The notes beneath the pieces are model-generated. The model had not been told where the DNA came from and searched no databases. It worked only from the letters and a program-made list of their open reading frames with translations. Shown one piece after another: positions 1-8,272 of a DNA stretch of 64,000 bases (position 1 is its first letter; every line of letters starts with the position of its first letter). The DNA lies in the NCBI RefSeq assembly GCF_900156125.1, contig NZ_FTLX01000005.1, positions 62,001 to 126,000 of the forward strand. The letters are read 5' to 3'. This DNA is from Domibacillus enclensis (lineage in GTDB: Bacteria > Bacillota > Bacilli > Bacillales > Domibacillaceae). Made by a program: the position numbers and the translations under genes.

Positions 1-1357
1 CTTCCTTCGCAATGGTGTCAACGGCTTCCGACACGCGGCGAAGAGCTCTGTCACCTGCATCGTGGCCGTAGCGGTCGTTATATTTTTTAAAAAAGTCGAT
101 GTCCAGAAGCAGGAGGGACATCGGCTTTTTTTGCTCGATAGCGGATTCCCACGTTAATTCCAGCACATCATCAAAGTATCGACGGTTGCCGATGCCAGTG
201 AGGCTGTCACTGAGAGAAAGGCGCGTAAGCATTTCATTTGCCTGGCGAAGCTCTTTTTCCGCTTGAATGCGAAGAGAGAATTCCTGTTCAAGAGAGCGGG
301 CCATTTCATTGTACGCTCCTTTTAACGCTTTAAATTCGCCAAGTGATTCTTCAACGCTGCTATCCGGTATACGGTGCGAGTAATTTCCAAGCCGCAAAAT
401 AACAGTTGCTTCAAGAAGCTGATGAATCGGCTGCATAATTTGCCGGACAAGCAGCCGGATCACACAGCAAGCCAGTCCAAACACAAACAGCAAAATGGCG
501 GCCATCATGCCAATCGTCCGCCAAAAAGAAGCGCTCATTTCTTTTGTGGATACTTCACCAACCAGCAGCCACTGGCCGTCATGCACCCACCGGTATTGGC
601 CAATTACTTGCTCGCCGTTTATATTTTCATAGGGGGCAGTCTGTGCCGTTCCTTTATTCGCCTGGTGAAACAGTTCTGTTTGAGCCAGTGAAACCGCATC
701 TTCTGTTGCATCAGGAAACAAAAGCATGCCTGATTCATCTGCTACGTAAAGTTGAGCTGTTTCACTGAATGACAATGCATTCATCGCATTCAAAACGCGA
801 TCAAGCGGCACGGTTCCGGAAAGGACCCCGACGGTCTGGCCGCGTTCATTCAATAGAGGGGCTGACATCACGATCACAGGCTCCCCATCTGACTGGCGGC
901 GAATCACATCGCTTGTGAATGGCTCGCCTTTTAAAGAAAACTGCACATATGGACGGTCCGCTACGTTTCCCAGTTCCGCCGTCATGGAGCGGTTTACTGA
1001 ATAAGCAATACGCCCGTCGGCATCAATAATAGACAGATCTTCGAAAAAGGAAGAATTGTTTTCAATAACATGGTCGATTTGTGCAAGTAAGGAAGAGCGT
1101 GACTGTGGAAAAGAAGCGAGAGAAGAGAGCTCCTCCATCTGTTCTTTCTTCCAGCTGGACAAAGCCTGCTCCTGCCGATCCAGCGCTTCATTTACGTGTT
1201 TATACGTTTCTTGTTCACGTTCGTCATAAATTAAAGCGGCGAGCGGCAAAACTGCTAGAAGACCGCCTACGAGAAGCAAAAAAACCGTTATCACTAAAAA
1301 ACGGCCTTGAATGGTATTCAAAGACCAGGAATGAAACCGTCTGACCAGCTCCAGCAC
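1..1357 (-). CDS. Membrane diguanylate cyclase (dCache-HAMP-GGDEF), 3' end outside window
   Basis: Reads without interruption from a GTG at 1357 (AAGGAGGGG 6 bases upstream) to the window edge, about 452 codons. I see a membrane segment near residues 20-45, an extracytoplasmic ligand-sensing region of dCache type, a second membrane segment near 285-310, a HAMP-like linker, and then the start of a GGDEF domain (LSLSDSLTGIGNRRYFD, then LLLLDIDFFKKYNDRYGHDAGD). The catalytic GG(D/E)EF signature would lie beyond base 1, so activity cannot be judged. Family role: senses an external signal and makes cyclic di-GMP at the inner face of the membrane. The neighbouring gene is a paralogue of the same architecture on the same strand, probably a tandem duplication. 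Confidence 0.85.
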   Translation of the reverse strand, partial: MLELVRRFHSWSLNTIQGRFLVITVFLLLVGGLLAVLPLAALIYDEREQETYKHVNEALDRQEQALSSWKKEQMEELSSLASFPQSRSSLLAQIDHVIENNSSFFEDLSIIDADGRIAYSVNRSMTAELGNVADRPYVQFSLKGEPFTSDVIRRQSDGEPVIVMSAPLLNERGQTVGVLSGTVPLDRVLNAMNALSFSETAQLYVADESGMLLFPDATEDAVSLAQTELFHQANKGTAQTAPYENINGEQVIGQYRWVHDGQWLLVGEVSTKEMSASFWRTIGMMAAILLFVFGLACCVIRLLVRQIMQPIHQLLEATVILRLGNYSHRIPDSSVEESLGEFKALKGAYNEMARSLEQEFSLRIQAEKELRQANEMLTRLSLSDSLTGIGNRRYFDDVLELTWESAIEQKKPMSLLLLDIDFFKKYNDRYGHDAGDRALRRVSEAVDTIAKE

Positions 1358-1451
1358 GTACGCCCCTCCTTCTTTGTACGGATTTCTTTATTTTACAATT
1401 ATTATGAATATTAATCTATATTTTTTCCATAATAGTAAGTAAAACAGGAAA

Positions 1452-1481
1452 AAGGGAATGAGAATAAAGATTCATATTCCC
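1452..1481 (-). terminator. Rho-independent terminator of the second diguanylate cyclase gene
   Basis: On the minus strand GGGAATaTGA and TCATTCCC form a stem followed by TTTTTCC. It overlaps the last codons and the TGA stop (1472-1474) of the gene. Confidence 0.6.
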
Positions 1482-3124
1482 GAAAAGATGGTTGCCTGAT
1501 CCCGCCCATTTTGCTTGGATAAGTAAAGCGCCTTATCGGCTTCTTGAATGAGCAGTCGGGCGGGTGTTGACAGGGTAGGCTGAATGGAAGCCATCCCGAT
1601 GCTGACGGACAGCCAGCCTGTTGGAGAAGACGCGTGTGCGATTCGGAGCTCCTTCACTGCTTGAATGATCTCCTTGCCCAGCTGATGCAAGCCGTCCTCA
1701 TAAGAGGATGGAACGAGAACGGCCATTTCTTCCCCGCCGTACCTGGCTGCGGAAAGGTCCGCTGATGCAGCGATGTCATCAAGCGCACATGCGACACGCT
1801 TTAAAGCAAGGTCTCCAGCATCGTGTCCATACTGGTCATTATATTTTTTGAAAAAGTCAATATCGATCAGGATTAATGAAAGCGGCTGGTTTGCTAGGGC
1901 TGCTGTTTTTAGCTGAACCGCCAGCTCTTCATCAAAAAAGCGGCGGTTGCCGATGCCGGTCAAGCCGTCACTCAGTGAGAGAAGGCGCAGCTGTTCATGA
2001 GAGCGGCGCATGTCCTCCTCTGCTTGAAGCCGAAGAAACTGCTCGTGCTCCAAATCCTCTGCCATTTTGTTGTATGCCTTAAACAGCTCTTTGAATTCCT
2101 TTGCTGTACGATCGAATACATGGTCCTGAATCCGGTGCTTGTAATTGCCTTTGCTGATGATCGATGTACCTTCAAGAAGAGCACCGATCGGTCTGGTCAT
2201 CTGCTTGATCAGCTGTTTGGTGAAAAAATACGACAAAATAAAAATGACTAGCAAAATGATGCTCATAAAAAGAACGGTATCGTGAAAGGGCTTGGCGATT
2301 TCCTCTGCGGATACTTCACTGATCAGCACCCACTCATCCTGGTTAATCCAGGTGTACTGTCCCCATGATTCAACACCATTTGCACTTTGATACGTTTCGG
2401 TTTGCTTTTCTCTTTTAAGGGCACGCTGAAAAATGTCGGTTTCCTTCATAGAGGAGGGGAACTCTTTGGAAGATGAGCTCAAAACAGTTCCGCTTTTATC
2501 CACTAGATACACAACACCCGTTTCTCCGTAAGCAAAGTCGCTGACGACGTAGCGGATGGAATCAGCCAGCACGATGCCCGCCAGAATACCGCCAAACCGG
2601 CCGTCGCCGTTCGTGACGGGAGCGGAAAAAATCACGGAGCGCATGTCTTCATCGCCAATAAGGCGTATCCCGGTTGTATACGTATGCCATTCCATGCCCT
2701 GCTGGAAGTACGGGGTGTCATATACGCTAATCTTTCGTGTAGCCGCATCGTCATTCGTATTGTATAAAATACTTCCGGTTTCGTCGGCATAAAATAAATC
2801 ATAAAAAAGAGTCCGGTTATTGCCAAGCAGCTCCAATTTTTCATAAAAACTTAATTTGTCGTCCGAGGAAGCTTCGGGCAATTCACTTAAATAATTAATA
2901 TCACGTGTTAATTCATCCTGCCAGTCGGCAATTAATTCGTTTTGCATATGAAGCACTTCGTTTAAATTCATCAGCGCATCGTCTTCCCGCTGTTCTTGAA
3001 CGAAAATGAGCAGCGGCAAAATCGACAGCAGCCCTCCAAACAGAATAAGCGCCGCAATGCCGGTGAAGTAACGCCCTTTTAAGGTGGTCGACATCCAATT
3101 ATAAACCTGTGAAGCTAGCTTCAT
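1472..3124 (-). CDS. Membrane diguanylate cyclase (dCache-HAMP-GGDEF) with GGEEM signature
   Basis: 550 residues from the ATG at 3124, chosen because GGGGAG stands about 7 bases upstream and the next residues (MKLASQVYNW) lead straight into the first membrane segment; a longer frame reaches 3199 but has no ribosome site. Two membrane segments flank an extracytoplasmic dCache-like sensor, followed by HAMP, a coiled linker and a GGDEF domain. The active-site loop reads RYGGEEM (GGEEM at 463-467), a Phe-to-Met change in the last signature position; the metal and GTP-binding LIDIDFFKKYNDQYGH motif is intact. The RxxD inhibitory site before the signature is absent. Likely makes cyclic di-GMP in response to a ligand. 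Paralogue of the gene at 1-1357. Confidence 0.88.
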   Translation of the reverse strand: MKLASQVYNWMSTTLKGRYFTGIAALILFGGLLSILPLLIFVQEQREDDALMNLNEVLHMQNELIADWQDELTRDINYLSELPEASSDDKLSFYEKLELLGNNRTLFYDLFYADETGSILYNTNDDAATRKISVYDTPYFQQGMEWHTYTTGIRLIGDEDMRSVIFSAPVTNGDGRFGGILAGIVLADSIRYVVSDFAYGETGVVYLVDKSGTVLSSSSKEFPSSMKETDIFQRALKREKQTETYQSANGVESWGQYTWINQDEWVLISEVSAEEIAKPFHDTVLFMSIILLVIFILSYFFTKQLIKQMTRPIGALLEGTSIISKGNYKHRIQDHVFDRTAKEFKELFKAYNKMAEDLEHEQFLRLQAEEDMRRSHEQLRLLSLSDGLTGIGNRRFFDEELAVQLKTAALANQPLSLILIDIDFFKKYNDQYGHDAGDLALKRVACALDDIAASADLSAARYGGEEMAVLVPSSYEDGLHQLGKEIIQAVKELRIAHASSPTGWLSVSIGMASIQPTLSTPARLLIQEADKALYLSKQNGRDQATIFSGI

Positions 3125-3402
3125 CCTTTTCTCCCCCACGCATTCTATCCATCCATCTATTGTAACAAAATTCGGAATTAAGTACCGAACTTTCTCCAAA
3201 TTTTGTACGTGTAAAAAGGAAGTCGATCAACGGGCTAGTTTGGGGGAGAAACTGACAAAAGGGGGAGCAAAAAAGAGCATGGAGCAAAAGGTTATCAACA
3301 GAAGAAAAGCCAAACATGCCGCGTTTGGCTTACTTTTGGATGAATCATTGTTGCTCAAGAAGCGACCGTGCTTGCGCCAGGATAGTAAGGGTGTGCTAAC
3401 GG
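3125..3402. other. Intergenic region between dgc promoter side and array A
   Basis: Holds the upstream region of the diguanylate cyclase gene and a terminator hairpin at 3308-3330. I see no convincing ORF; short frames here lack ribosome sites. A repeat array follows at 3403. Confidence 0.5.
3308..3330 (-). terminator. Terminator of the glycolate oxidase transcript
   Basis: Minus strand reads AGCCAAAC, a 7-base loop, GTTTGGCT and then TTTCTTC: an 8-bp perfect stem with a T-rich tail. It lies about 150 bases past the glcF stop, so array A would be inside the 3' untranslated RNA. Confidence 0.6.
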
Positions 3403-3469
3403 CTGGATTTTAGTAGGTAACTGCTGGATTGTGATTACCGTAATCCAGCCGTCATTCGCATGAATCCAG
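3403..3469. repeat. Phased convergent repeat array A (2 forward + 2 reverse CTGGATT units)
   Basis: CTGGATT starts at 3403 and 3424, and its reverse complement AATCCAG at 3442 and 3463. Both same-direction pairs are spaced exactly 21 bp. Flanking bases extend the unit to about GGCTGGATT. The inner pair can form a hairpin with an 11-base loop. The array begins 10 bases past the glcF stop. It belongs to a set of six such arrays in this window. Confidence 0.8.
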
Positions 3470-3478
3470 CCATTCCAT

Positions 3479-4819
3479 TCATTCTACAGAATCATTTAAT
3501 GAAGCTTCTAGGAGCAGGTCGACAATATGGACAGCTCTGACGCTTTCTGACAGGCCTTCCCGTTCAATGCCAAGCTTCATTTGAAGCAGGCAGCCCGGGT
3601 TGGCGGTGACGATGGTATGAGCGTTTGTCGCTTTGGCGCTTTCCATTTTGTGATCGAGAATTTGCATGGACATCTCGGTCTCGACAATATTGTAAATACC
3701 GGCTGATCCGCAGCAGGAGTCTGCCTTTTCCATTTCGCGGTAATCAGCGCCGTCAATCGCCTGCATGAGCACACGTGGGGCTATATGCGTATGCATCACG
3801 TTGCGCAAATGGCACGAATCCTGATAGGTGATGACCTGCGAATCAATGGCCAGCGGGAACCGTTCATGGAAGCGCAGCTCAAACAGGATTTGTGTAATAT
3901 CCTTGATCTTCGCCGTAAACGCCCTGGCACGTTCGGCATAAGCGGGATCATCCTTCAGCAAATGGTCGTAATCAATTAAAAAAGCACCGCAGCCGCCAGC
4001 ATTTGAAATAATATAATCCGCACCGGTTTGTTCGAAGGCATCAATGTTTCGCCGGGCAAGCTCCTTGGCGCCGTCCTTTTCGCCGCTATGGCCGTGGAGG
4101 GCGCCGCAGCAATTCTGTCCATCGGGAATCACAATGTCACAGCCCGCTTTTTGAAGCAGGGTAATGGTCGCTTTGTTCGTTTCTAAAAACATCGTATCCA
4201 TCAAGCAGCCGGAGAAAAATGCAACGGACGCCTGCTTTTCGGCCAGTGTGGTAAACGCAGAGCCTCGCTTTTTCATCTCGCTTCGTTTTGGTACTTCCGG
4301 AAGTGCCCGTTCCATTGCCTGAAGGCTGTCTGGAAACAGCTTCATAAATCCGAGCTTGCGGGCTGTTTTTTGCAGGCCGCTCCGCTGGTAAATGCCGAGC
4401 AGCGTCACGGCATGCTCCATCCGGTTTTGGTGAGGAAACAGTCCATCAAAGACGGTTTTGCGCATCGCTTTTGTCTGCGGCTTGTATTCGTTATAATCCG
4501 CGAAAATATCGCGCGCCTCTTCTAACAGGTGGCCGTATTTCACTCCTGCCGGACACACCGGCTCACATGCGCGGCAGCCGAGACATACATTTAGCGAATG
4601 TTCGACTTCCTCGTCCGGTGCAATCAAGCCATCGTGCACCGCCTTCATTAATGCAATGCGTCCGCGCGGGGAGTGGCTTTCATCAAAGCCCGTTTCGATG
4701 TAAGTCGGGCAGGAGGGCAGGCAGAAGCCGCAGCGCATGCAGTTCAGCAGCTCGCCTTCATCCATGCGCAGACTGAACTGCTCCTGAATCGCTTTTTCCC
4801 GTGCTGTCATTGTTGTCAT
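3479..4819 (-). CDS. glcF: Glycolate oxidase iron-sulfur subunit (GlcF, YsfD-like)
   Basis: 446 residues. Two ferredoxin-type clusters are visible: C27-C30-C33-C37 (CMRCGFCLPSC) and C79-C82-C85-C89 (CLGCRACEPVC), both of 4Fe-4S type. Two cysteine-rich CCG domains follow (CCG at 237-239 and 369-371), typical of membrane-associated redox partners. The family passes electrons from the FAD subunit that oxidises glycolate (or D-lactate-like 2-hydroxy acids) to the quinone pool. Its ATG overlaps the glcD stop by 4 bases, so the two are translationally coupled; a CdaR-type regulator precedes them, the same order as ysfB-ysfC-ysfD of Bacillus subtilis. Substrate assignment rests on family and gene order. 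Confidence 0.92.
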   Translation of the reverse strand: MTTMTAREKAIQEQFSLRMDEGELLNCMRCGFCLPSCPTYIETGFDESHSPRGRIALMKAVHDGLIAPDEEVEHSLNVCLGCRACEPVCPAGVKYGHLLEEARDIFADYNEYKPQTKAMRKTVFDGLFPHQNRMEHAVTLLGIYQRSGLQKTARKLGFMKLFPDSLQAMERALPEVPKRSEMKKRGSAFTTLAEKQASVAFFSGCLMDTMFLETNKATITLLQKAGCDIVIPDGQNCCGALHGHSGEKDGAKELARRNIDAFEQTGADYIISNAGGCGAFLIDYDHLLKDDPAYAERARAFTAKIKDITQILFELRFHERFPLAIDSQVITYQDSCHLRNVMHTHIAPRVLMQAIDGADYREMEKADSCCGSAGIYNIVETEMSMQILDHKMESAKATNAHTIVTANPGCLLQMKLGIEREGLSESVRAVHIVDLLLEASLNDSVE

Positions 4820-6228
4820 TGCGTCACCACCACCCGTTTTCTCGTTTCTTTTGCGAATATTTTGCCTGGGTTCATAATGTTATCCGGATCAAAGGCCTGT
4901 TTGATCGCTTTCATAATCGCGATGCCTTCCGGGCCCATTTTCCATTCTAAATACGGTGCCTTCATCATGCCGACGCCATGCTCACCGGTAATCGTGCCGC
5001 CGAGTTCAATCGCTTTCGCAAAAATATCCGCGAAGGCCGCTTCAACACGTTCCATTTCGTCATGATCTCGTGCATCAGTCGGGCAGGTCGGATGCAGGTT
5101 GCCGTCGCCGGCGTGGCCGAACGTTGCAATGCGGACCTGGTGCTTTTCAGCAATTTCATTAATCGCCTTTACCATCCGGGCGATCTCAGAGCGGGGAACC
5201 GTCGCGTCTTCTAAAATGGTTGTCGGCTTCAAGCGGGCAAGCGCCGAGAGAGCCGAGCGGCGTGCGGTTGTCAGCGCCAGTGCCTCCGCTTCTGTTGCGG
5301 CAATCTGAACAGATACCGCGCCTTCACGTCTGCAAATCTCCGCCATTTGTTCCGTGTCGCGCGCCACGATTTCCGGCGGACCATCTTGTTCAATCAGCAA
5401 AACGGCCTCCACATCTGTCGGCAGACCGATCTTTGCGAAGTCTTCAACAGCGACAAGTGTCGGCCTGTCTAAAAATTCAAGCGTCGCAGGAATGATTTTG
5501 GCTGCAATGATGTCACTGACGGATTTTGCGGCAGCGTCCATGCTGTTGTAAAGGGCCAGCATCGTCTGTTTCGTTTCCGGCTGTGGAATCAGCTTGAGTG
5601 TGGCTTCCGTAATGATGGCGAGCGTTCCTTCTGAGCCAACGAGCAGACGCGTCAGGTCATAGCCAGCTACGTCCTTGGCCAGTTTACCGCCGGTTCGGAT
5701 GATGTCGCCGTTCGGCAGCACCGCTTCAAGTGCCATCACATAATCGCGCGTAACACCGTATTTCAGCCCGCGCAAGCCACCGGAGTTTTCATTAATATTG
5801 CCGCCGATGGTTGAGATTTTCATTGAGCTCGGGTCCGGTGGATAAAACAAGCCTTTTTTCTCCACGGCTCTAATCATATCGAGCGTTACAACACCCGGCT
5901 GAACCGTTACCGTTAAATTTTCTTCATCCAGCTCAAGAATGCGGTTCATATGCTTGAACAGGAGAACGATACCGCCTTCCGATGGAACCGTTCCAGCGGC
6001 AAGGTTGGTGCCGGAGCCGCGCGGTACCAGCGGAATCTTGTGCTGGCGGCAAAGGTTGATAATGCTGGATACTTCATTTGTATTACGCGGGGCAATGACT
6101 GCATCCGGCATGGACTGATAGTTGGGCGTTGCATCGTAAGAATAAACAAGTCGGCCGGCGTTTGATGTAATCATATTTTCGGGACCGACAATGGCTGTGA
6201 ATTGTTCAATAAGCTGAGGTGAAATCAT
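4816..6228 (-). CDS. glcD: Glycolate oxidase FAD-binding subunit (GlcD, YsfC-like)
   Basis: 470 residues with AAGGAG about 9 bases before the ATG. An N-terminal PCMH-type FAD domain carries the nucleotide loop GSGTNLAAG (71-79). A C-terminal FAD-linked oxidase domain shows GHAGDGNLH (371-379), GEHGVG (415-420) and the terminal NPGK motif. The family oxidises glycolate to glyoxylate, or related 2-hydroxy acids, passing electrons to the partner iron-sulfur subunit encoded immediately downstream with a 4-base overlap. Full length for the family and no missing key motif. Very likely expressed from a promoter in the 47-base gap after the regulator gene, or by read-through from it. Confidence 0.93.
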   Translation of the reverse strand: MISPQLIEQFTAIVGPENMITSNAGRLVYSYDATPNYQSMPDAVIAPRNTNEVSSIINLCRQHKIPLVPRGSGTNLAAGTVPSEGGIVLLFKHMNRILELDEENLTVTVQPGVVTLDMIRAVEKKGLFYPPDPSSMKISTIGGNINENSGGLRGLKYGVTRDYVMALEAVLPNGDIIRTGGKLAKDVAGYDLTRLLVGSEGTLAIITEATLKLIPQPETKQTMLALYNSMDAAAKSVSDIIAAKIIPATLEFLDRPTLVAVEDFAKIGLPTDVEAVLLIEQDGPPEIVARDTEQMAEICRREGAVSVQIAATEAEALALTTARRSALSALARLKPTTILEDATVPRSEIARMVKAINEIAEKHQVRIATFGHAGDGNLHPTCPTDARDHDEMERVEAAFADIFAKAIELGGTITGEHGVGMMKAPYLEWKMGPEGIAIMKAIKQAFDPDNIMNPGKIFAKETRKRVVVTQ

Positions 6229-6275
6229 AATTTTCGCTCCTTTTTATTAAAGATAGCGTTTTCTTCTAGTGGTTT

Positions 6276-7388
6276 CTATAGAGAATGATGAGAAAATAAC
6301 GGACTATTTGACTCGTTTTTTGTATGTTCATCTAAAAACCGAAGGGCCAAATAAGTAGAGACAGCATCTTCCGTTTTTCGTACGTCCTGACCGGTAAGCT
6401 CCTGCCATTTTTTCAGCCGGTAATGGAGTGTATTGATGTGAATGTTCAGTGCTGCGGCTGTTTGCTTTAAAGACATGTTGTGCTTGAAAAAGGTGTGCAT
6501 CGTTAAAATCAGTTCGTCCTGACCGGCGGCACCGCCGAGCAGCCGTTTCATAAATTCCACTTTTGTTTCGGGGTGAATATCGTGCAGACAAAGAGACAGG
6601 CACAGGCTTTCCTCGAAAACGATGGCGCCGGGGTCCGCTGCCTGAAGCGCCCGCTCTGCCTGGGCATATCCGGCCGATGCCTGCTCAGGAGAAATAATGC
6701 GGCTCACCCCGATGCGTCCGCCAGTTTGTGCCAGAAGCCTGTCCAGCTTATAAGGCAGTGCTGCCGTTTCATTCAAGACCGAATGAACGAGCAGAACCAG
6801 GTTATGCCTGCGGTGAACAAAAAAGTCGAGGCTGCGCTCGTCATCCCATAAACGAATCAAATCCGTGACACTTTGATAGCTGAACGTTGATTCAATTAAG
6901 ATAAACTGCTTGTCTTGTTTAAGGTCAACTTGAAATACAGCCGCCCGCTCTTGAAGGTCAGGTGTCAGCAAGCCGGACTGAAGCCAGTCATGAACGAACG
7001 ATTCCAGTCCGCGTGTGCGCCACTGCAGCTGCTCGGAGAAATAGCTTTCCTGTACGAGCAGCTCGGTCATTTTACGCAGCAGCTCCCCATATGGCTGGAT
7101 CGTATCGGGATCACCGGTTATGCCAATGACGCCGATCACACGGTCAGAAAAAAAGATGGGCAGGTTCAAGCCGTTTTTCACACCCTTCAGCCGCTGCTCG
7201 TCCTGCTTATACAGAATCATCGTCTGCCGTTCCTTCGCACAAAGAAGAGCGCCTTCATGAAAAGCGCCAATCCGGGATTCGTCGGAGCTTGCCATAATCA
7301 TTCCGTCTGTTCCAACGATAATGATGTCTTCCTGTATGAATTTTTTCACATCCTGAATGATTTTTTTGGAAAGAAGAGGAGAAAGCAT
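6276..7388 (-). CDS. CdaR-family (sugar diacid / PucR-like) transcriptional regulator
   Basis: 370 residues. The N-terminus (about 1-135, starting LSKKIIQDVKKFIQEDIIIVG) is the sugar-diacid recognition domain, the middle a degenerate GGDEF-like region, and the C-terminus (about 315-350: MSLKQTAAALNIHINTLHYR) the PucR/CdaR helix-turn-helix. The ATG has CAGGTG upstream. Members usually activate neighbouring catabolic genes when bound to a carboxylic acid. It sits 47 bases before glcD on the same strand, so glycolate or another hydroxy acid is the likely effector (inference). Corresponds in position to ysfB of B. subtilis. Confidence 0.88.
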   Translation of the reverse strand: MLSPLLSKKIIQDVKKFIQEDIIIVGTDGMIMASSDESRIGAFHEGALLCAKERQTMILYKQDEQRLKGVKNGLNLPIFFSDRVIGVIGITGDPDTIQPYGELLRKMTELLVQESYFSEQLQWRTRGLESFVHDWLQSGLLTPDLQERAAVFQVDLKQDKQFILIESTFSYQSVTDLIRLWDDERSLDFFVHRRHNLVLLVHSVLNETAALPYKLDRLLAQTGGRIGVSRIISPEQASAGYAQAERALQAADPGAIVFEESLCLSLCLHDIHPETKVEFMKRLLGGAAGQDELILTMHTFFKHNMSLKQTAAALNIHINTLHYRLKKWQELTGQDVRKTEDAVSTYLALRFLDEHTKNESNSPLFSHHSL

Positions 7389-7424
7389 CCGGTCACCTGC
7401 TTTTTTCTTTTCAGTGTAGCATAA

Positions 7425-7454
7425 GAAAAAAGCTGAAGTGGAAAACCTTCAGCT
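7425..7454 (-). terminator. Terminator after the RDD protein gene
   Basis: Minus strand AGCTGAAG, 8-base loop, CTTCAGCT then TTTTTT. Eight-bp perfect stem that begins at the stop codon of the RDD gene. It separates that gene from the cdaR-like gene downstream. Confidence 0.8.
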
Positions 7455-7858
7455 TAGCGGTTGGCTGCGTCCTTTACGATGGTGCCGGCATAGGTGTCAT
7501 GTGGAAGCTGTGCACCTTCGTGAGCTTCGAACGCATCGCGGTTCTTGAAATAGTCAAAGGTGCTGATCGCATCGCGGTACAGAATGCGCTTCACAATCTG
7601 GCTTGACGAAAGCGGTGCACCGTCTTCGCTTTCGAGGACAAGGCCCATTTGCTTGTAGCCGATCGTTTGCCCGGTTTTACGGAGCTGAACATACTCAAGC
7701 GCCCATGTGGCAAGGGTGGGAAGGAGGAAAGAAGCAAGCATTTCGCTTTTCACCTGCCGCTTTTGGCGGTACACCATTTCAGCGCCCATAATGGCGGTGT
7801 TGTAAACAATCTGGTCAATTAAAACGGCCTTGCTGCGTTTTTTCGTTAAATCCTTCAT
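7454..7858 (-). CDS. RDD-family membrane protein
   Basis: 134 residues from the ATG at 7858, preceded by AAGGAGGAG at good spacing; an in-frame ATG at 7879 is possible but has no ribosome site. The N-terminal RSKAVLIDQIVYN resembles the Arg-Asp-Asp signature of the RDD family, followed by two hydrophobic stretches and GYKQMGLVLESEDG, which matches the conserved middle of the family. Function of small RDD proteins is not established; some act in ion transport. Own transcription unit: bounded by a terminator downstream and by repeat array B upstream. Confidence 0.7.
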   Translation of the reverse strand: MKDLTKKRSKAVLIDQIVYNTAIMGAEMVYRQKRQVKSEMLASFLLPTLATWALEYVQLRKTGQTIGYKQMGLVLESEDGAPLSSSQIVKRILYRDAISTFDYFKNRDAFEAHEGAQLPHDTYAGTIVKDAANR

Positions 7859-7948
7859 CTGATCTCCTCCTTTTTCCATTCTGCTTCCCGTTTTGCTGAA
7901 GGAAAAAACACAGCGGCAGAAGGTAGTGTGCTGAAGGAGAAGGGCAGT

Positions 7949-8060
7949 TATCGCCGGTATGTTCGATCTATCGCTGATATATTCTTTCTATCGCTGATAT
8001 TCTGGTTTTATCGGCGATGCACAGGTAGATATCAGCGTTATTTTCCGTTTACCGGCGTTA
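7949..8060. repeat. Phased convergent repeat array B (4 forward + 2 reverse TAWCGCYGRTAT units)
   Basis: Six 12-bp units start at 7949, 7969, 7989, 8009, 8029 and 8049: exactly 20 bp apart. The first four read like TATCGCTGATAT; the last two (ATATCAGCGTTA, TTACCGGCGTTA) are the reverse complement form. The 8-bp spacers show no similarity to each other. Lies between the hemY-operon terminator and the RDD gene. Same motif family as array F. Confidence 0.85.
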
Positions 8061-8088
8061 GCTGCTGCTGTGTATAACTGTGGAAAAA

Positions 8089-8113
8089 AGCCGAACGACG
8101 GGATCGTTCGGCT
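8089..8113 (-). terminator. Terminator of the hemY transcript
   Basis: AGCCGAACGA / TCGTTCGGCT, a 10-bp perfect stem, followed on the minus strand by TTTTTTCC. Confidence 0.88.
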
Positions 8114-8126
8114 CCTCTGCTGTTTA

Positions 8127-8267
8127 TTACATGCGGCGGTTTTCAACACTTTTCATTCGGTTCTGGTCATCAAGTTCACGGTTTTTATCTTTTTTGCGCT
8201 CGTTTGCTTCGATTTGCCTTTGCTGTGTGTTTTTCACGAATTTTTCATCGTACTGCTCGTCTTTCAC
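8127..8267 (-). CDS. Small charged protein, 46 aa, coupled to hemY
   Basis: Starts at a GTG (8267) five bases after the hemY stop; its ribosome site AAGGGGTGA overlaps that stop, which suggests translational coupling. The product (MKDEQYDEKFVKNTQQRQIE, then a lysine/arginine/glutamate-rich tail ending SVENRRM) has no hydrophobic segment and is predicted helical. It ends with two consecutive TAA codons just before the terminator. I do not recognise a family. Support is the position, the ribosome site and the clean end, not homology. Confidence 0.6.
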   Translation of the reverse strand: MKDEQYDEKFVKNTQQRQIEANERKKDKNRELDDQNRMKSVENRRM

Positions 8268-8272
8268 AGAAA

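Noticed and set aside
6915-7424. Plus-strand frame of 169 codons opposite the CdaR-type regulator
   Set aside because: Antisense to a conserved regulator with recognisable domains; no start signal.
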